Source: CAVWDU01 sp963840725 (lineage in GTDB: Bacteria > Pseudomonadota > Gammaproteobacteria > Pseudomonadales > Halieaceae). Taken from it: a DNA stretch of 64,000 nt. Of the stretch, positions 45,099 to 56,435 are shown in pieces. Each line of letters begins with the position of its first letter. The stretch's first letter is position 1. Made by a program: the position numbers and the translations under genes. The notes below the pieces were generated by a model that made no database searches, was not told the DNA's origin, and saw nothing but the letters and a program-made list of their open reading frames with translations. The stretch is taken from positions 248,001 to 312,000 of the forward strand of contig CAWIZY010000016.1 in NCBI GenBank assembly GCA_963840725.1, read 5' to 3'.

Positions 45099-45569
45099 TT
45101 AAAAACGGTAGTGAGAGAAAGCCTTGTTTGCTTCCGCCATGCGGTGCACATCCTCGCGCTTCTTCACGGCATTACCCTTGCCCTGAGATGCGTCGATGAT
45201 CTCGCCCGCGAGACGCTGGCGCATGGACTTCTCGCCGCGGTTGCGGGCGTACTCCACCAACCAACGCATTGACAATGCGATACGACGAGCGGGACGAACC
45301 TCTACAGGTACCTGGTAGGTAGCGCCACCGACGCGACGTGACTTGACCTCGACCATGGGCGCAATGTTCTCCAGCGCCTCATCAAAGGCCTCCAGAGGAT
45401 CCTTGTTCAGGCGCTCCTTGACGATATCCATAGCACCGTAAACAATCGTTTCAGCGACAGACTTCTTGCCGCTGACCATGACGTGGTTCATAAACTTTGC
45501 CAGCGTAACATTGCCGTATTTGGGATCTGGCAACACTTCGCGTTTGGCGACAACTCTTCTTCTTGGCAT
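45099..45569 (-). CDS. rpsG: 30S ribosomal protein S7
   Basis: 156 residues from ATG 45569 (MPRRRVVAKREVLPDPKYGN), the family start; 16 more codons are open upstream without similarity. Primary 16S head-binding protein and, in enterics, the repressor of the str operon. Confidence 0.97.
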   Translation of the reverse strand: MPRRRVVAKREVLPDPKYGNVTLAKFMNHVMVSGKKSVAETIVYGAMDIVKERLNKDPLEAFDEALENIAPMVEVKSRRVGGATYQVPVEVRPARRIALSMRWLVEYARNRGEKSMRQRLAGEIIDASQGKGNAVKKREDVHRMAEANKAFSHYRF

Positions 45570-45682
45570 GATTTTGCCCTTCTGTCTCTTCAGGTGATCC
45601 GAACACCAACCTGCCACAAATGCGGGGGAGGCAGGGTTTCGGCCTTACTTTCTACATACCGGCTTGCACCGGCTGATTTCGC

Positions 45683-46054
45683 TTACTTCGGACGCTTGGC
45701 ACCGTACTTGGAGCGGCCATTCTTGCGATCTGCCACTCCTGAGGTATCCAGACTGCCGCGCACGGTGTGATAACGCACACCCGGCAAATCCTTGACCCGG
45801 CCACCCCGAATCAACACCACACTGTGCTCCTGCAAATTGTGGCCTTCACCGCCGATGTACGAGGAAACCTCATACCCGTTGGTCAGACGCACACGGCAGA
45901 CTTTACGCAGCGCGGAGTTCGGCTTCTTGGGTGTCGTGGTATAGACGCGAGTACACACACCGCGGCGCTGCGGACAGCTTTGCAGGGCGGGCACGTCGCT
46001 CTTTTCGACCTTGCGCTTCCTCGGCTTACGAACCAATTGGTTGATCGTTGCCAT
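45683..46054 (-). CDS. rpsL: 30S ribosomal protein S12
   Basis: 123 residues. TPKKPNSALRKVCRVRL and KDLPGVRYH carry the wild-type streptomycin-sensitive residues (Lys in both loops). First gene of the str operon. Confidence 0.98.
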   Translation of the reverse strand: MATINQLVRKPRKRKVEKSDVPALQSCPQRRGVCTRVYTTTPKKPNSALRKVCRVRLTNGYEVSSYIGGEGHNLQEHSVVLIRGGRVKDLPGVRYHTVRGSLDTSGVADRKNGRSKYGAKRPK

Positions 46055-46183
46055 TCAGTTAGAACTCCAAAAAATTTCTATTGATTGACTGACGCATACG
46101 CCAGTACCCGTTTCAGGTTGGTGATTGTGGCCAGACTTCAAGTTACTGGATACAGGTAACCACCCCCGGAAAGAGGAGGCGGC

Positions 46184-46212
46184 ATTCTATAGATGGAGTA
46201 CAGGGGAGTCAA
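46184..46212 (-). promoter_or_regulatory. Sigma-70 promoter of the str operon (rpsL)
   Basis: Minus strand: TTGACT (46212-46207), 17-bp spacer, TAGAAT (46189-46184). The leader to rpsL would be about 120 bases. The -35 box lies in one arm of the inverted repeat 46203-46236. Confidence 0.78.
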
Positions 46213-46236
46213 CCCATGCGAAGCAGTTGACTCCCC
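46203..46236. repeat. 11-bp inverted repeat overlapping the str promoter
   Basis: GGGGAGTCAAC (46203-46213) and GTTGACTCCCC (46226-46236), perfect, 12-base loop. It lies between the secreted-protein stop and rpsL and may terminate the former, but no T-run follows. One arm includes the -35 of the str promoter, so it could also be an operator. Confidence 0.8.
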
Positions 46237-46251
46237 CTGGTTGGAGGGGAC

Positions 46252-47067
46252 TTAGCTCGCAGCCGGCTTGCTGACCAATCGCGCATCGTAAACCCGCGGG
46301 CTGTCGCAGCTGGTGACCCCCTTGAAGACCTTCATATTTGCCTCCCAGGCACCGCCGTTAGTCATCAACTCAAACGACTCGCCCAGTCCCGCGTAGTTTT
46401 CAAAGGCGACGACTTCATAGTAATCGAAGTCCACAGCGCCGAACCCCAGAGCGGGGTAAAACAGCCACGAAGACCCCTTCCCGCCGCGCTTGCGCATGCC
46501 GGCAGACACCTTCACATGGGCAGCGACGGCTGCATCCATGTTACTACCCTCTGCCACCTCACAGCTTGAAAACAGCACCACGCCATTGTCCGGTGGCCCG
46601 TCCGGTGCATGGACGGTCTCGGAGACCATCAACATATGGCCGGCTGAGCAGTCCATGATCGCTTCGTAGCCCTTGAGCATTTCTGCCGCCGGGCCACTCA
46701 TGCGACTATCCATTGCGGCGCCCATACTGGCGCCATCGGCCCAGGAGCCCAGCCAACCGACGTCAAACCCGCCCTCCCCTGATCGTAGCTGCGGCGTCAG
46801 CATCCAGGCCGAGTAGGCGGTCTTGTTCTCAGCCATCATCGCCTTGAACTTGACATTAATCTTGGCCAGGTCGCCCATATCCTTGCCATCCCGCAGGTTG
46901 CAGGCGTACATCTCTACCGGGGTCGCTCTGTCTGCGGCAGCCGATGCTGCGGCAGCCGGTGCTGCGGCAGCCGGTGCTGCGGCAGCCGGCTCCTGAGCCA
47001 GAGTGCCCCCACTGAACCCAACGACCGATACCACCAGTCCTGTCAGCATGCTTTGTGTCTTATTCAT
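46252..47067 (-). CDS. Secreted/periplasmic protein of unknown function
   Basis: 271 residues from ATG 47067 (AAGGAAGG upstream). Signal peptide: MNKTQSMLTGLVVSVVGFSGG with a likely cut after TLAQ. Then a low-complexity run of Ala/Pro (about residues 26-47, repeated GCTGCGGCAGCCG-type DNA) and a folded part with MYACNLRDGKDMGDLAKIN, DVGWLGSW and DYYEVVAFENY; Cys at several points could pair. It looks like two similar alpha/beta halves, perhaps dimeric-barrel, but I do not recognise the family. Insertion between rpoC and rpsL is unusual. Confidence 0.72.
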   Translation of the reverse strand: MNKTQSMLTGLVVSVVGFSGGTLAQEPAAAAPAAAAPAAAASAAADRATPVEMYACNLRDGKDMGDLAKINVKFKAMMAENKTAYSAWMLTPQLRSGEGGFDVGWLGSWADGASMGAAMDSRMSGPAAEMLKGYEAIMDCSAGHMLMVSETVHAPDGPPDNGVVLFSSCEVAEGSNMDAAVAAHVKVSAGMRKRGGKGSSWLFYPALGFGAVDFDYYEVVAFENYAGLGESFELMTNGGAWEANMKVFKGVTSCDSPRVYDARLVSKPAAS

Positions 47068-47174
47068 AGTTGCCTTCCTTGATCTGAGCTGTTGATAGTA
47101 GGCCGCCCCCTGCATTACAGGTGACGACGCGCTCTATCAGACTAGTTCATAACCCGGACTGTGCACATTCCAGA

Positions 47175-47211
47175 CAAAAAAAGGGCGGGGGTTTTATCAA
47201 CCTCCGCCCTT
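47175..47211 (-). terminator. Intrinsic terminator after rpoC
   Basis: Minus strand: 11-bp stem GGGCGGAGGTT / AACCCCCGCCC (one G-U), loop of about five bases, then seven T. It ends the rif operon and separates it from the secreted-protein gene. It lies about 200 bp after the rpoC stop, behind a tandem-repeat array. Confidence 0.93.
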
Positions 47212-47222
47212 GATAGCTTTTT

Positions 47223-47376
47223 TTGACTGGACTTTCTTGACTAACCTTTTTTGACTAGACTTTCTTGACTAGACTTTCTTGACTAGACTTTCTTCAATAG
47301 ACCTCTTTATCAATAGCCCTTTATCGATGGCCCTTTATCAGATAGGCATTTATCAATAGGCATTTATCAATAGCCC
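47223..47376. repeat. 14-bp-phase tandem array in the rpoC 3' untranslated region, about 11 units
   Basis: Units keep a 14-base phase while the sequence drifts: five near TTGACTAGACTTTC (47223-47292), one TTCAATAGACCTCT, then four to five near TTATCAATAGCCCT or TTATCAATAGGCAT (one is 15 bases). It fills the gap between rpoC and its terminator. The 348-bp gap 47068-47415 otherwise holds the terminator and the upstream region of the secreted-protein gene. Confidence 0.92.
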
Positions 47377-47415
47377 AGACAGTTGAGGCAGCACCGCTGC
47401 TACCTCAGCTTACAG

Positions 47416-50400
47416 TCAGTCGTCCGCGCGCAGGGCCTCGGTCAGCGCCGCTTCGATCTCCTGAGCCGACACCGCCATCTCGGTAGCACCATCGCGAGTG
47501 CGCTTGCGCTCCTCGTGGTAGGCAAGTCCGGTACCGGCGGGAATCAGGCGACCTACCACCACGTTTTCCTTCAGTCCTCGCAGGTAATCGCGCTTGCCAG
47601 TCACTGCCGCTTCGGTCAGCACCCGGGTCGTCTCCTGGAAAGAGGCGGCGGATATGAAACTCTCCGTCGCCAATGAGGCCTTGGTAATACCCAGCAGCTC
47701 TCGCTCACCTGAGGCCGGAACCAGGTTCTCGGCCAGCAGACGCTCATTTTCCTCCAGCAAGGTGGTGAACTCCACCTGCTCGCCCTTGATCAGGGTGGAG
47801 TCTCCCGATGTGGATATCACGACCTTGCGCAACATCTGGCGAACAATCACCTCGATATGCTTGTCGTTGATCTTCACGCCCTGGAGGCGGTAGACCTCCT
47901 GGATTTCATTGACAATATACTTGGCCAGTTCCTCGATGCCCTTGAGGCGCAGAATATCGTGAGGACTCGGAGGCCCCTCAGACACCACTTCACCCTTCTC
48001 GACGAATTCTCCCTCAAACACGGACATGTTCCGCCACTTGGGGATCAGCGCCTCGTAATGATCCGAGCCGTCGTCCAGCGGCTTGCCGTCCGTCGGGGTA
48101 ATCACCAAACGCCGCTTACCCTTGGTTTCCTTACCAAAACTCACGGTGCCGGAAATCTCGGCCAGGATGGCCGGTTCCTTGGGCTTGCGGGCTTCAAAGA
48201 GGTCGGCAACACGTGGCAGACCACCGGTAATATCCCGGGTCTTGGAGCCTTCCTGGGGGATACGGGCGATGACATCGCCGGCTTCTACCCCAGCGCCATT
48301 TTCCAGGCTCACCATAGCGTGGGCCGGCAGGAAATAGTGTGCGGGCACATTGGTACCCGCAAGACACAATTCCTTGCCCTCATCATCCACCAGACTCACT
48401 GCCGGGCGGATATCCTTGCCCGCCGCCGGCCGCTCACCCGCATCCATCACCGAGATACTCGACAGGCCCGTCAGTTCATCCGTTTGCCGATTAATGGTGA
48501 TGTCCTCTTCCATCCCGCTGAACTTCACGGTACCTGCTACTTCAGTAATGATCGGGTGTGTGTGAGGATCCCAGGTCGCCACGATATCGCCGGCGGTCAC
48601 ATTGGTATCGTCCTTGACCCTGATCACTGCACCGTAGGGCAGCTTGTAGCGCTCGCGCTCGCGACCGCGCACGTCCAACAGCGAAAGCTCGCCCGAACGT
48701 GAGACAGCGACCAGGACAGCCGTCGGTCTGCGCTCTACAGACTTCAGATTATGCAGGCGAACGGTACCGTCGTTCATCACCTGGATATTGTCCTGTGCAG
48801 TCGCCCGCGATGCTGCGCCACCAATGTGGAACGTACGCATGGTCAGCTGCGTGCCCGGCTCACCAATTGACTGGGCAGCGACCACACCAATGGCCTCGCC
48901 CATGTTGACCCGGTGGCCGCGAGCAAGGTCGCGTCCGTAACAGGCCGAGCAGATGCCGTGGCGAGTTTCACAGGTAATAGGAGAACGCACTTCGATTTCA
49001 TCGATACCCATTTCCTCGAGACGCTTGATCCACAGCTCGTCGAGCATGGTGCCCGCGGTAATGGCGATCTCGTCTTCGGATGCCGGGTCGCAATACATCG
49101 CGGGCCACGATTCGGCCCAGCACCCGATCACCCAGGGATTCAATAATATCCCCACCGTCGATAACCGGGGTCATCAGCAGACCCTGGTCGGTGCCGCAGT
49201 CTTCTTCGGTAACGACCAGATCCTGGGCAACGTCCACCAGACGACGGGTCAGGTAACCCGAGTTAGCCGTCTTCAAGGCTGTATCCGCCAGACCCTTACG
49301 AGCACCGTGAGTTGAGATAAAGTACTGCAGTACGTTCAGACCCTCGCGGAAGTTCGCGGTAATAGGCGTCTCAATAATCGAGCCGTCCGGCTTGGCCATC
49401 AGACCCCGCATACCAGCGAGCTGACGAATCTGGGCGGGCGAACCACGGGCACCGGAATCGGCATAGATATACACCGAGTTAAAAGATGCCTGTTCTTCTT
49501 CCTCGCCGTCGCGATTAATGACGGTCTCTTTGGACAGCCCTTCCATCATCGACTTGGACACCAGGTCATTGGCCCGGGACCAGATATCGATCACCTTGTT
49601 GTACTTCTCACCCTGAGTCACCAGACCCGCGGCGTACTGGTTTTCGATTTCCTTGACTTCTGCCTCCGCATGATCGATCAACTTGGCTTTTTCGACCGGA
49701 ATTTCAAAGTCGTTGACCCCGATAGATGCCCCTGAACGAGTGGAATACTCGTAGCCCATGTACATGAGCTGGTCAGCGAAAATGACCGTGGCCTTGAGAC
49801 CCACCACGCGATAACACTGGTTGATAATTCGCGAAATCGCTTTCTTGGCCATGGGCTGGTTAACCATATCGTAGCCAATACCCTCGGGCACAATCTCCCA
49901 CAGCAGAGCCCGGCCCACTGTCGTTTCGGCGATGAAAGTCCGCTGGCTTGCGCTCCCCATCATCCGTATTGACCACTTCAGTAAATCCGTACCTTCACAC
50001 GCGCCTGCAGGTGGGCATGTCCGCCGACGTAGGCCCGGTGCACTTCAGATACATTGGCGAATACCGCCCCTTCGCCCATTGCATTGACCCGCTCCCGGGT
50101 CATGTAGTACAGACCCAGAACAACGTCCTGTGATGGCACAATGATCGGCTCACCGTTGGCAGGCGAAAGAATATTGTTGGTGGACATCATCAAGGCGCGA
50201 GCCTCGAGCTGCGCTTCGATAGTCAGCGGCACGTGCACCGCCATCTGATCGCCGTCGAAGTCGGCGTTATAGGCGGCACAAACCAGCGGGTGCAGCTGGA
50301 TGGCCTTGCCCTCGATCAATACCGGTTCAAAAGCCTGGATACCCAGCCGGTGCAGTGTCGGCGCCCGATTGAGCAATACCGGGTGTTCACGAATAACTTC

Positions 50401-51640
50401 AGCCAGGATGTCCCAGACCTCAGGCGGCTCTCTCTCGACCATTTTCTTGGCCGCTTTGATCGTGGTCGCCAGACCCCGCGCTTCGAGCTTGCCAAAAATA
50501 AACGGCTTGAACAATTCCAGCGCCATCTTCTTGGGCAGACCACACTGATGCAGCCGCAGCGTAGGCCCTACCACGATCACGGATCGTCCGGAGTAGTCCA
50601 CCCGCTTACCGAGCAGGTTCTGCCGGAAGCGACCTTGCTTGCCCTTGATCATGTCGGCCAGCGACTTCAACGGACGCTTGTTCGATCCGGTAATGGCGCG
50701 ACCGCGTCGACCGTTGTCCAGCAGCGCATCCACCGATTCCTGCAGCATGCGCTTCTCGTTGCGCACAATGATGTCGGGTGCGTTAAGATCCAGCAGCCGC
50801 TTCAGGCGGTTGTTACGATTGATAACCCGGCGATACAGGTCGTTGAGGTCAGAGGTCGCAAAACGACCGCCATCCAGCGGCACCAGGGGTCGCAGATCCG
50901 GCGGGAGTACCGGCAGTAGCGTTGAGCACCATCCACTCCGGCTTGTTGCCGGAATTGGCAAACGCCTCCATCAATTTGAGGCGTTTGGACAGCTTCTTGA
51001 TCTTTGTCTCACTGTTGGTTGCCGGAATTTCTTCGCGCAGAGTTGCGATTTCCTGCCCCAGATCCAGCTGCTTCATCAGGTCCTGAACAGCCTCGGCACC
51101 CATTTTGGCTGAGAATTCATCACCGAATTCTTCCATCGCCTCATAGTACTGTTCGTCCGACAGCAATTGGCCCTGCTCCAGCGTGGTCATGCCGGGATCG
51201 GTCACCACATAGGATTCGAAGTACAGTACCCGCTCAATGTCGCGCAGCGTCATGTCCAGCAGCAGACCGATACGTGACGGCAGTGACTTCAGGAACCAGA
51301 TGTGCGCCACCGGGCTTGCCAGCTCAATATGACCCATACGCTCACGGCGTACCTTGGCCAACGCCACTTCAACACCGCACTTCTCGCAGATCACACCGCG
51401 GTGCTTGAGCCGCTTGTACTTGCCACACAGGCACTCGTAGTCCTTCACCGGGCCAAATATCTTGGCACAGAACAAACCGTCACGTTCCGGCTTGAAGGTA
51501 CGGTAGTTAATGGTTTCCGGCTTTTTCACTTCACCGAATGACCAGGAGCGAATCATTTCGGGCGATGCCAGACCGATGCGTATCGCATCAAATTCTTCAG
51601 TTTGTCCCTGGGACTTGAGCAGATTCAATAAGTCTTTCAA
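47416..51640 (-). CDS. rpoC: RNA polymerase subunit beta' (reading frame broken by indels)
   Basis: Total span 4225 bp matches the ~1407-residue family length. N-terminus MKDLLNLLKSQGQTEEFDAI; zinc site CLCGKYKRLKHRGVICEKCG; catalytic NADFDGDQMAVH; trigger-loop and C-terminal zinc regions are all present. The frame shifts near 50925, 49979-49950 and 49085, each time continuing in another frame with no loss of conserved sequence (e.g. an extra T in CGGATTTAC, an extra G in CCCGGCATCC). Essential, so I infer sequencing indels. Confidence 0.95.
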
Positions 51641-51719
51641 GGCCTTTCCTCCACGAGGTTATTCATTTCGTGGCGCGCGCCGCCGGGCAGCGCGCCCGCA
51701 TAGAGTCCTGACTATTCGG

Positions 51720-54700
51720 TCAGTCGCTTTCCAGCTCGATATCGATTCCGAGAGAGCGGATTTCCTTGACCAGTACATTGAAGGACTCGGGCATACCCGG
51801 TTCCATTCGATGATCGCCGTCCACGATGTTCTTGTACATCTTGGTACGGCCCGCGACATCGTCCGATTTGACGGTCAACATTTCCTGCAGGGTATAAGCG
51901 GCGCCGTAGGCTTCCAGCGCCCAGACCTCCATCTCCCCGAAACGCTGACCACCAAACTGGGCCTTGCCGCCCAGCGGCTGCTGGGTAACCAGGCTGTAGG
52001 ACCCTGTAGATCGGGCATGCATCTTGTCATCCACCAGGTGGTTGAGTTTGAGCATGTACATGTAGCCTACCGTCACCGGCCGATCGAAGGCCTGACCAGT
52101 ACGGCCATCGTACAGTGTGAACTGCCCACTTTCGGGCATACCCGCCAACTTCAACAAGTCCTTGATCGACTCTTCAGCAGCGCCGTCAAACACCGGCGTT
52201 GCCATCGGGACTCCACCGGAGAGATTACCGGCTAACTCCATGATGTCGCTATCGCTCAGTGAGGCGAGGTCTTCGCTGCGACCTGCACCGTTGTTGTAGA
52301 TCGACTCGAGGAACTTGCGCACCTCTGCCACCTTCTTCTGTTCGCGGATCATGGCATCGATCTTTTCACCGAGCCCCTTGGCGGCCATGCCAAGGTGGGT
52401 CTCGAGGATCTGGCCCACGTTCATTCGAGACGGCACGCCCAGCGGATTCAATACAATATCCACCGGCTCACCGTTTTCGTCATAGGGCATATCCTCAACC
52501 GGCATGATCACCGATATAACGCCCTTGTTACCGTGACGTCCGGCCATCTTGTCACCGGGCTGAATACGGCGCTTGATAGCGAGGTAGACCTTGACGATCT
52601 TCAGCACGCCCGGAGCAAGATCGTCACCGCTTTGCAACTTCCGCTTCTTGTCTTCAAAGCGTTCTTCAAGCAGTTTGTTCTGCTCTTCGAGCTGACGCTG
52701 TGCCGACGCCAGGGAGTCGTTGACACCCGAATCTGACAACTTGATCTTGAACCACTGATCGCGATCCAATTCTGCCAGGATCTCATCAGTCAGGACGGAA
52801 CCCTTGGACAGACCTCCGCCGCTGACAACCTTCTGTTCCCTCAACAGATTAGCGAGACGGGCGAAGGTCGCATCCTCGAAAATCCGGTATTCCTCTTTCA
52901 GGTCCTTGCGGTAGTCATCAAGCTGATCCTTTTCGATCTGCAGCGCCCGGGTGTCCTTCTCCAGACCATCGCGGGTGAAGACCTGTACGTCAATGACCGT
53001 ACCCTTGGTGCTGGAGGGCACGCGCAGAGAGGTATCTTTAACGTCGGAGGCCTTCTCGCCGAAAATGGCACGCAGCAGCTTTTCTTCCGGGGTGAGCTGG
53101 GTCTCGCCTTTGGGCGTTACCTTACCGACCAGAATATCACCAGCATCGACCTCTGCGCCGATATAGACGATACCGGATTCATCCAGCTTGCCCAGAGCGC
53201 TTTCGCCCACATTGGGAATGTCAGCAGGAAATCTCCTCGGGTCCCAGCTTGGTGTCGCGGGCAATACAGGTCAGTTCCTGGATGTGAATCGTCGTAAAAC
53301 GATCCTCTTTAACGACCCTTTCGGAGACCAGGATAGAGTCCTCGAAGTTGTAGCCGTTCCAGGGCATAAAGGCGATACGCATGTTTTGACCCAGAGCCAA
53401 CTCGCCCAGATCGATAGACGGTCCGTCCGCCAGAATATCGCCGCGCGCAACCGCGTCACCCTCGGTCACGATGGGCCGCTGGTTGATGCAGGTGTTCTGG
53501 TTCGAGCGGGTGTACTTGGTCAGGTTATAGATATCAACCGGCGCCTCATCAACACCTACATCGCTATCATTGACCCGGACCACAATGCGGCTGGCGTCCA
53601 CCGAATCGATAACACCAGGACGCTTGGCAACGACACAAACACCGGAGTCTCCCGCAACATAGCGCTCGATACCGGTTCCCACCAGAGGCTTGTCGCTGAC
53701 CAGGGTCGGCACTGCCTGACGCTGCATGTTGGAACCCATCAGTGCGCGGTTCGCGTCATCATGCTCCAGGAACGGGATCAATGCTGCGGCCACCGAGACC
53801 ACCTGCTTGGGTGAAACATCCATGTAGTCGACGCGATCGGGCGGCGTTACCGTGAATTCATTCATGGTTCGCACGGCGATAAGCTCTTCGACGAACCGGT
53901 TATTCTTGTCCAGCTCAGCAGAGGCCTGTGCAATGACGTGCTCGGCTTCATTGATCGCCGACAGGTAGTCGATTTCGTCCGTTACCTCACCATCTACAAC
54001 GTTGCGGTAAGGGCTCTCCAGGAAACCATACTCATTGGTCCGAGCATAAGTTGCCAGCGAGTTAATCAGACCGATGTTCGGTCCTTCAGGCGTTTCAATG
54101 GGACAGACTCGACCATAATGGGTCGGGTGCACGTCGCGCACCTCAAAGCCGGCGCGCTCGCGCGTCAGGCCACCCGGCCCCAGCGCGGAAACACGACGCT
54201 TGTGGGTGACTTCTGACAGCGGGTTGTTCTGATCCATAAACTGGGACAACTGGCTGGAGCCGAAGAACTCTTTAACCGCTGCAGACACCGGCTTGGCATT
54301 GATCAAATCCTGAGGCATCAGGCCTTCGCTCTCAGCCATGGACAAACGCTCTTTAACCGCGCGCTCAACCCGCACCAGACCAACGCGGAACTGGTTCTCG
54401 GCCATTTCGCCGACGGAGCGTACACGGCGGTTACCCAGGTGATCGATATCATCGACCATGCCTTTACCGTTACGAATGTCAACCAGGGTCTTCAGCACAT
54501 CGACGATGTCTTCCTTGTCGAGTACGCCGCGCCCTAGCGACTTCCTCGCGGCCCAGGCGGCGGTTGAACTTCATCCGGCCGACACGCAGACAGGTCATAG
54601 CGGTCTGCGGAGAAGAACAGGTTCTGGAACAGGTTCTCGGCTGATTCCTTGGTCGGCGGCTCACCCGGACGCATCATGCGGTAGATCTCGACCAGCGCTT

Positions 54701-55803
54701 CCAGCTCATTGCGGGTGGAGTCCTGGCGCAGGGTGTCGGAAATAAACGGTCCGCAATCCAGCTCATTGGTGTAGATCGTTTCAATAGCCTTAACGCCGGC
54801 CTCGTTCAGCTTGGCCAGCACCTCTTCGGTGATCTCGGTGTTACACTCAACCAGCACCTCGCCGGTCTTCTTGTCGACGATATTCTTGGCCAGAAGCACG
54901 GCCATACAGGTAATCCGCTGGGAATTTCCAGCTTGCTGACCTTGCGCCTCTTCAAGCTCGACGAATATGCTTGGCAGTGATCCGGCGCCCTGCTTCAACA
55001 ATGACTTTCTTGCCGACTTTGATATCAAACGCCGCCACGTCACCACGCAGGCGCTCGGGGATCAAGCGTCATGGTGTAACTTGTCATCTTTGCCCACGGT
55101 GAAGGTGTTCGCCTCGTAAAACATATCGAGGATTTCTTCGGCCTCGATAACCCAGCGCCCGCAGCAGAATAGTCGCTGGCAGCTTGCGGCGACGGTCGAT
55201 ACGTACGAAAACCATGTCCTTGGGATCGAACTCAAAGTCCAGCCAGGAGCCACGGTAGGGAATGACCCGGGCAGAGTAAAGCAGCTTGCCGGATGAGTGG
55301 GTCTTGCCCTTGTCATGATCAAAGAACACGCCGGGTGAGCGGTGCAACTGGGAGACGATAACCCGCTCGGTACCATTGATAACAAAGGTACCGTTTTCGG
55401 TCATCAGGGGAATTTCCCCCATGTAGACTTCCTGCTCCTTGATGTCCTTGATGGTCTTGTTGGAGGATTCCTTGTCGTAAATGATCAAGCGAACCTTGAC
55501 CCGCAGCGAGCAGGAGTAGGTCACGCCGCGCAGCTGACACTCATTGACATCAAACACCGGCGTGCCGAGGTGTAATCAACATACTCCAGAGCGGCATTGC
55601 CGCTGTAGCTGACAATAGGAAATACCGATTTGAAGGCCGCATGCAGGCCGTAGTCGCCGCGCTGGTCCAGCGGGAATACCCTGCTGGGTGAATTTCCGAT
55701 AGGAATCCAGCTGGATCGCAAGCAGGTAAGGAACATCCATCACCTTCGGCAGTATGCCGAAATCCTTGCGAATGCGTTTTTTCTCAGTGTACGAGTATGC
55801 CAT
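51720..55803 (-). CDS. rpoB: RNA polymerase subunit beta (reading frame broken by about ten indels)
   Basis: Span 4084 bp fits a ~1360-residue protein. Starts MAYSYTEKKRIRKDFG; the rifampicin region FFGSSQLSQFMDQNNPLSE is wild type; the C-terminus ends KEIRSLGIDIELESD. Frame changes are seen near 55667, 55570, 55146, 55065, several between 54970 and 54900, near 54590-54530 and near 53240. After single-base corrections the conserved sequence is continuous (e.g. LGTPVFDVNECQ, IPERLRGDV). Clusters of this kind in an essential gene point to sequence error. Confidence 0.95.
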
Positions 55804-55937
55804 CAGTACTCCCCAGCGTGATTAGCATTGTCAACCTGCCCCAGCGGGCGGTCAAGTCAGCCCGCTATGGACTATCAACCAGGCTCACCGTGCGCCAGGT
55901 CGCACCAGACCCTGAAAATCTGTATCTTTCAAGCGGG

Positions 55938-55968
55938 AAAAGGCCGGCGGGCATACTGCCCACCAGCC
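55938..55968 (-). terminator. Attenuator-like hairpin between rplL and rpoB
   Basis: Minus strand: 12-bp stem GGCTGGTGGGCA / TGCCCGCCGGCC (two G-U pairs), 3-base loop, then TTTT. A second hairpin (TGTCCGG/CCGGACA) lies at 55976-55997. In E. coli a partial terminator and an RNase III site at the same place lower rpoBC expression relative to rplJL; the same role is inferred. Confidence 0.7.
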
Positions 55969-56007
55969 TTGTCCATGTCCGGCCTGAACACCGGACAAGC
56001 ACTGAGC

Positions 56008-56388
56008 TTACTTAAGCTCAGCGGTGCCGCCAGCTTCTTCCAGCTGCTTCTTGATGTCTTCGGCTTCTTCCTTGGAAGCGCCTTCCTTGATGGGGGAAGG
56101 CGCGCCGTCAACCAGACCCTTGGCTTCTTTCAGGCCCAGACCGGTGACTGCGCGAACAACCTTGATCACGTTGACTTTCTTCTCGCCAGCGGCGGTCAGA
56201 ATAACGTCGAACTCGGTCTGCTCTTCAGCAGCAGCAGCGGCTTCGCCGCCAGCGGCTGCAGGTGCAGCAGCGACAGCTGCGGCAGCAGTAACACCAAACT
56301 TCTCTTCCATTGCTTCGATGAGCTCAACGATGTCCATCACGCTCATTTCGGCAATTGCATTCAAAATATCGTCTTTAGACAGAGCCAT
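56008..56388 (-). CDS. rplL: 50S ribosomal protein L7/L12
   Basis: 126 residues, intact. N-terminal dimerisation helix (ILNAIAEMSVMDIVELIEAM), Ala-rich hinge and C-terminal factor-binding domain (GEKKVNVIKVVRAVTGLGLKE). Stalk protein recruiting translational GTPases. Confidence 0.98.
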   Translation of the reverse strand: MALSKDDILNAIAEMSVMDIVELIEAMEEKFGVTAAAAVAAAPAAAGGEAAAAAEEQTEFDVILTAAGEKKVNVIKVVRAVTGLGLKEAKGLVDGAPSPIKEGASKEEAEDIKKQLEEAGGTAELK

Positions 56389-56435
56389 GACTCCATATCT
56401 CCTATTTAGCTGATTAAATTACCACTAACAGGGGC

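Noticed and set aside
46203..46236. Intrinsic terminator of the secreted-protein gene
   Set aside because: The inverted repeat is perfect but lacks a T-run; kept only as a repeat.
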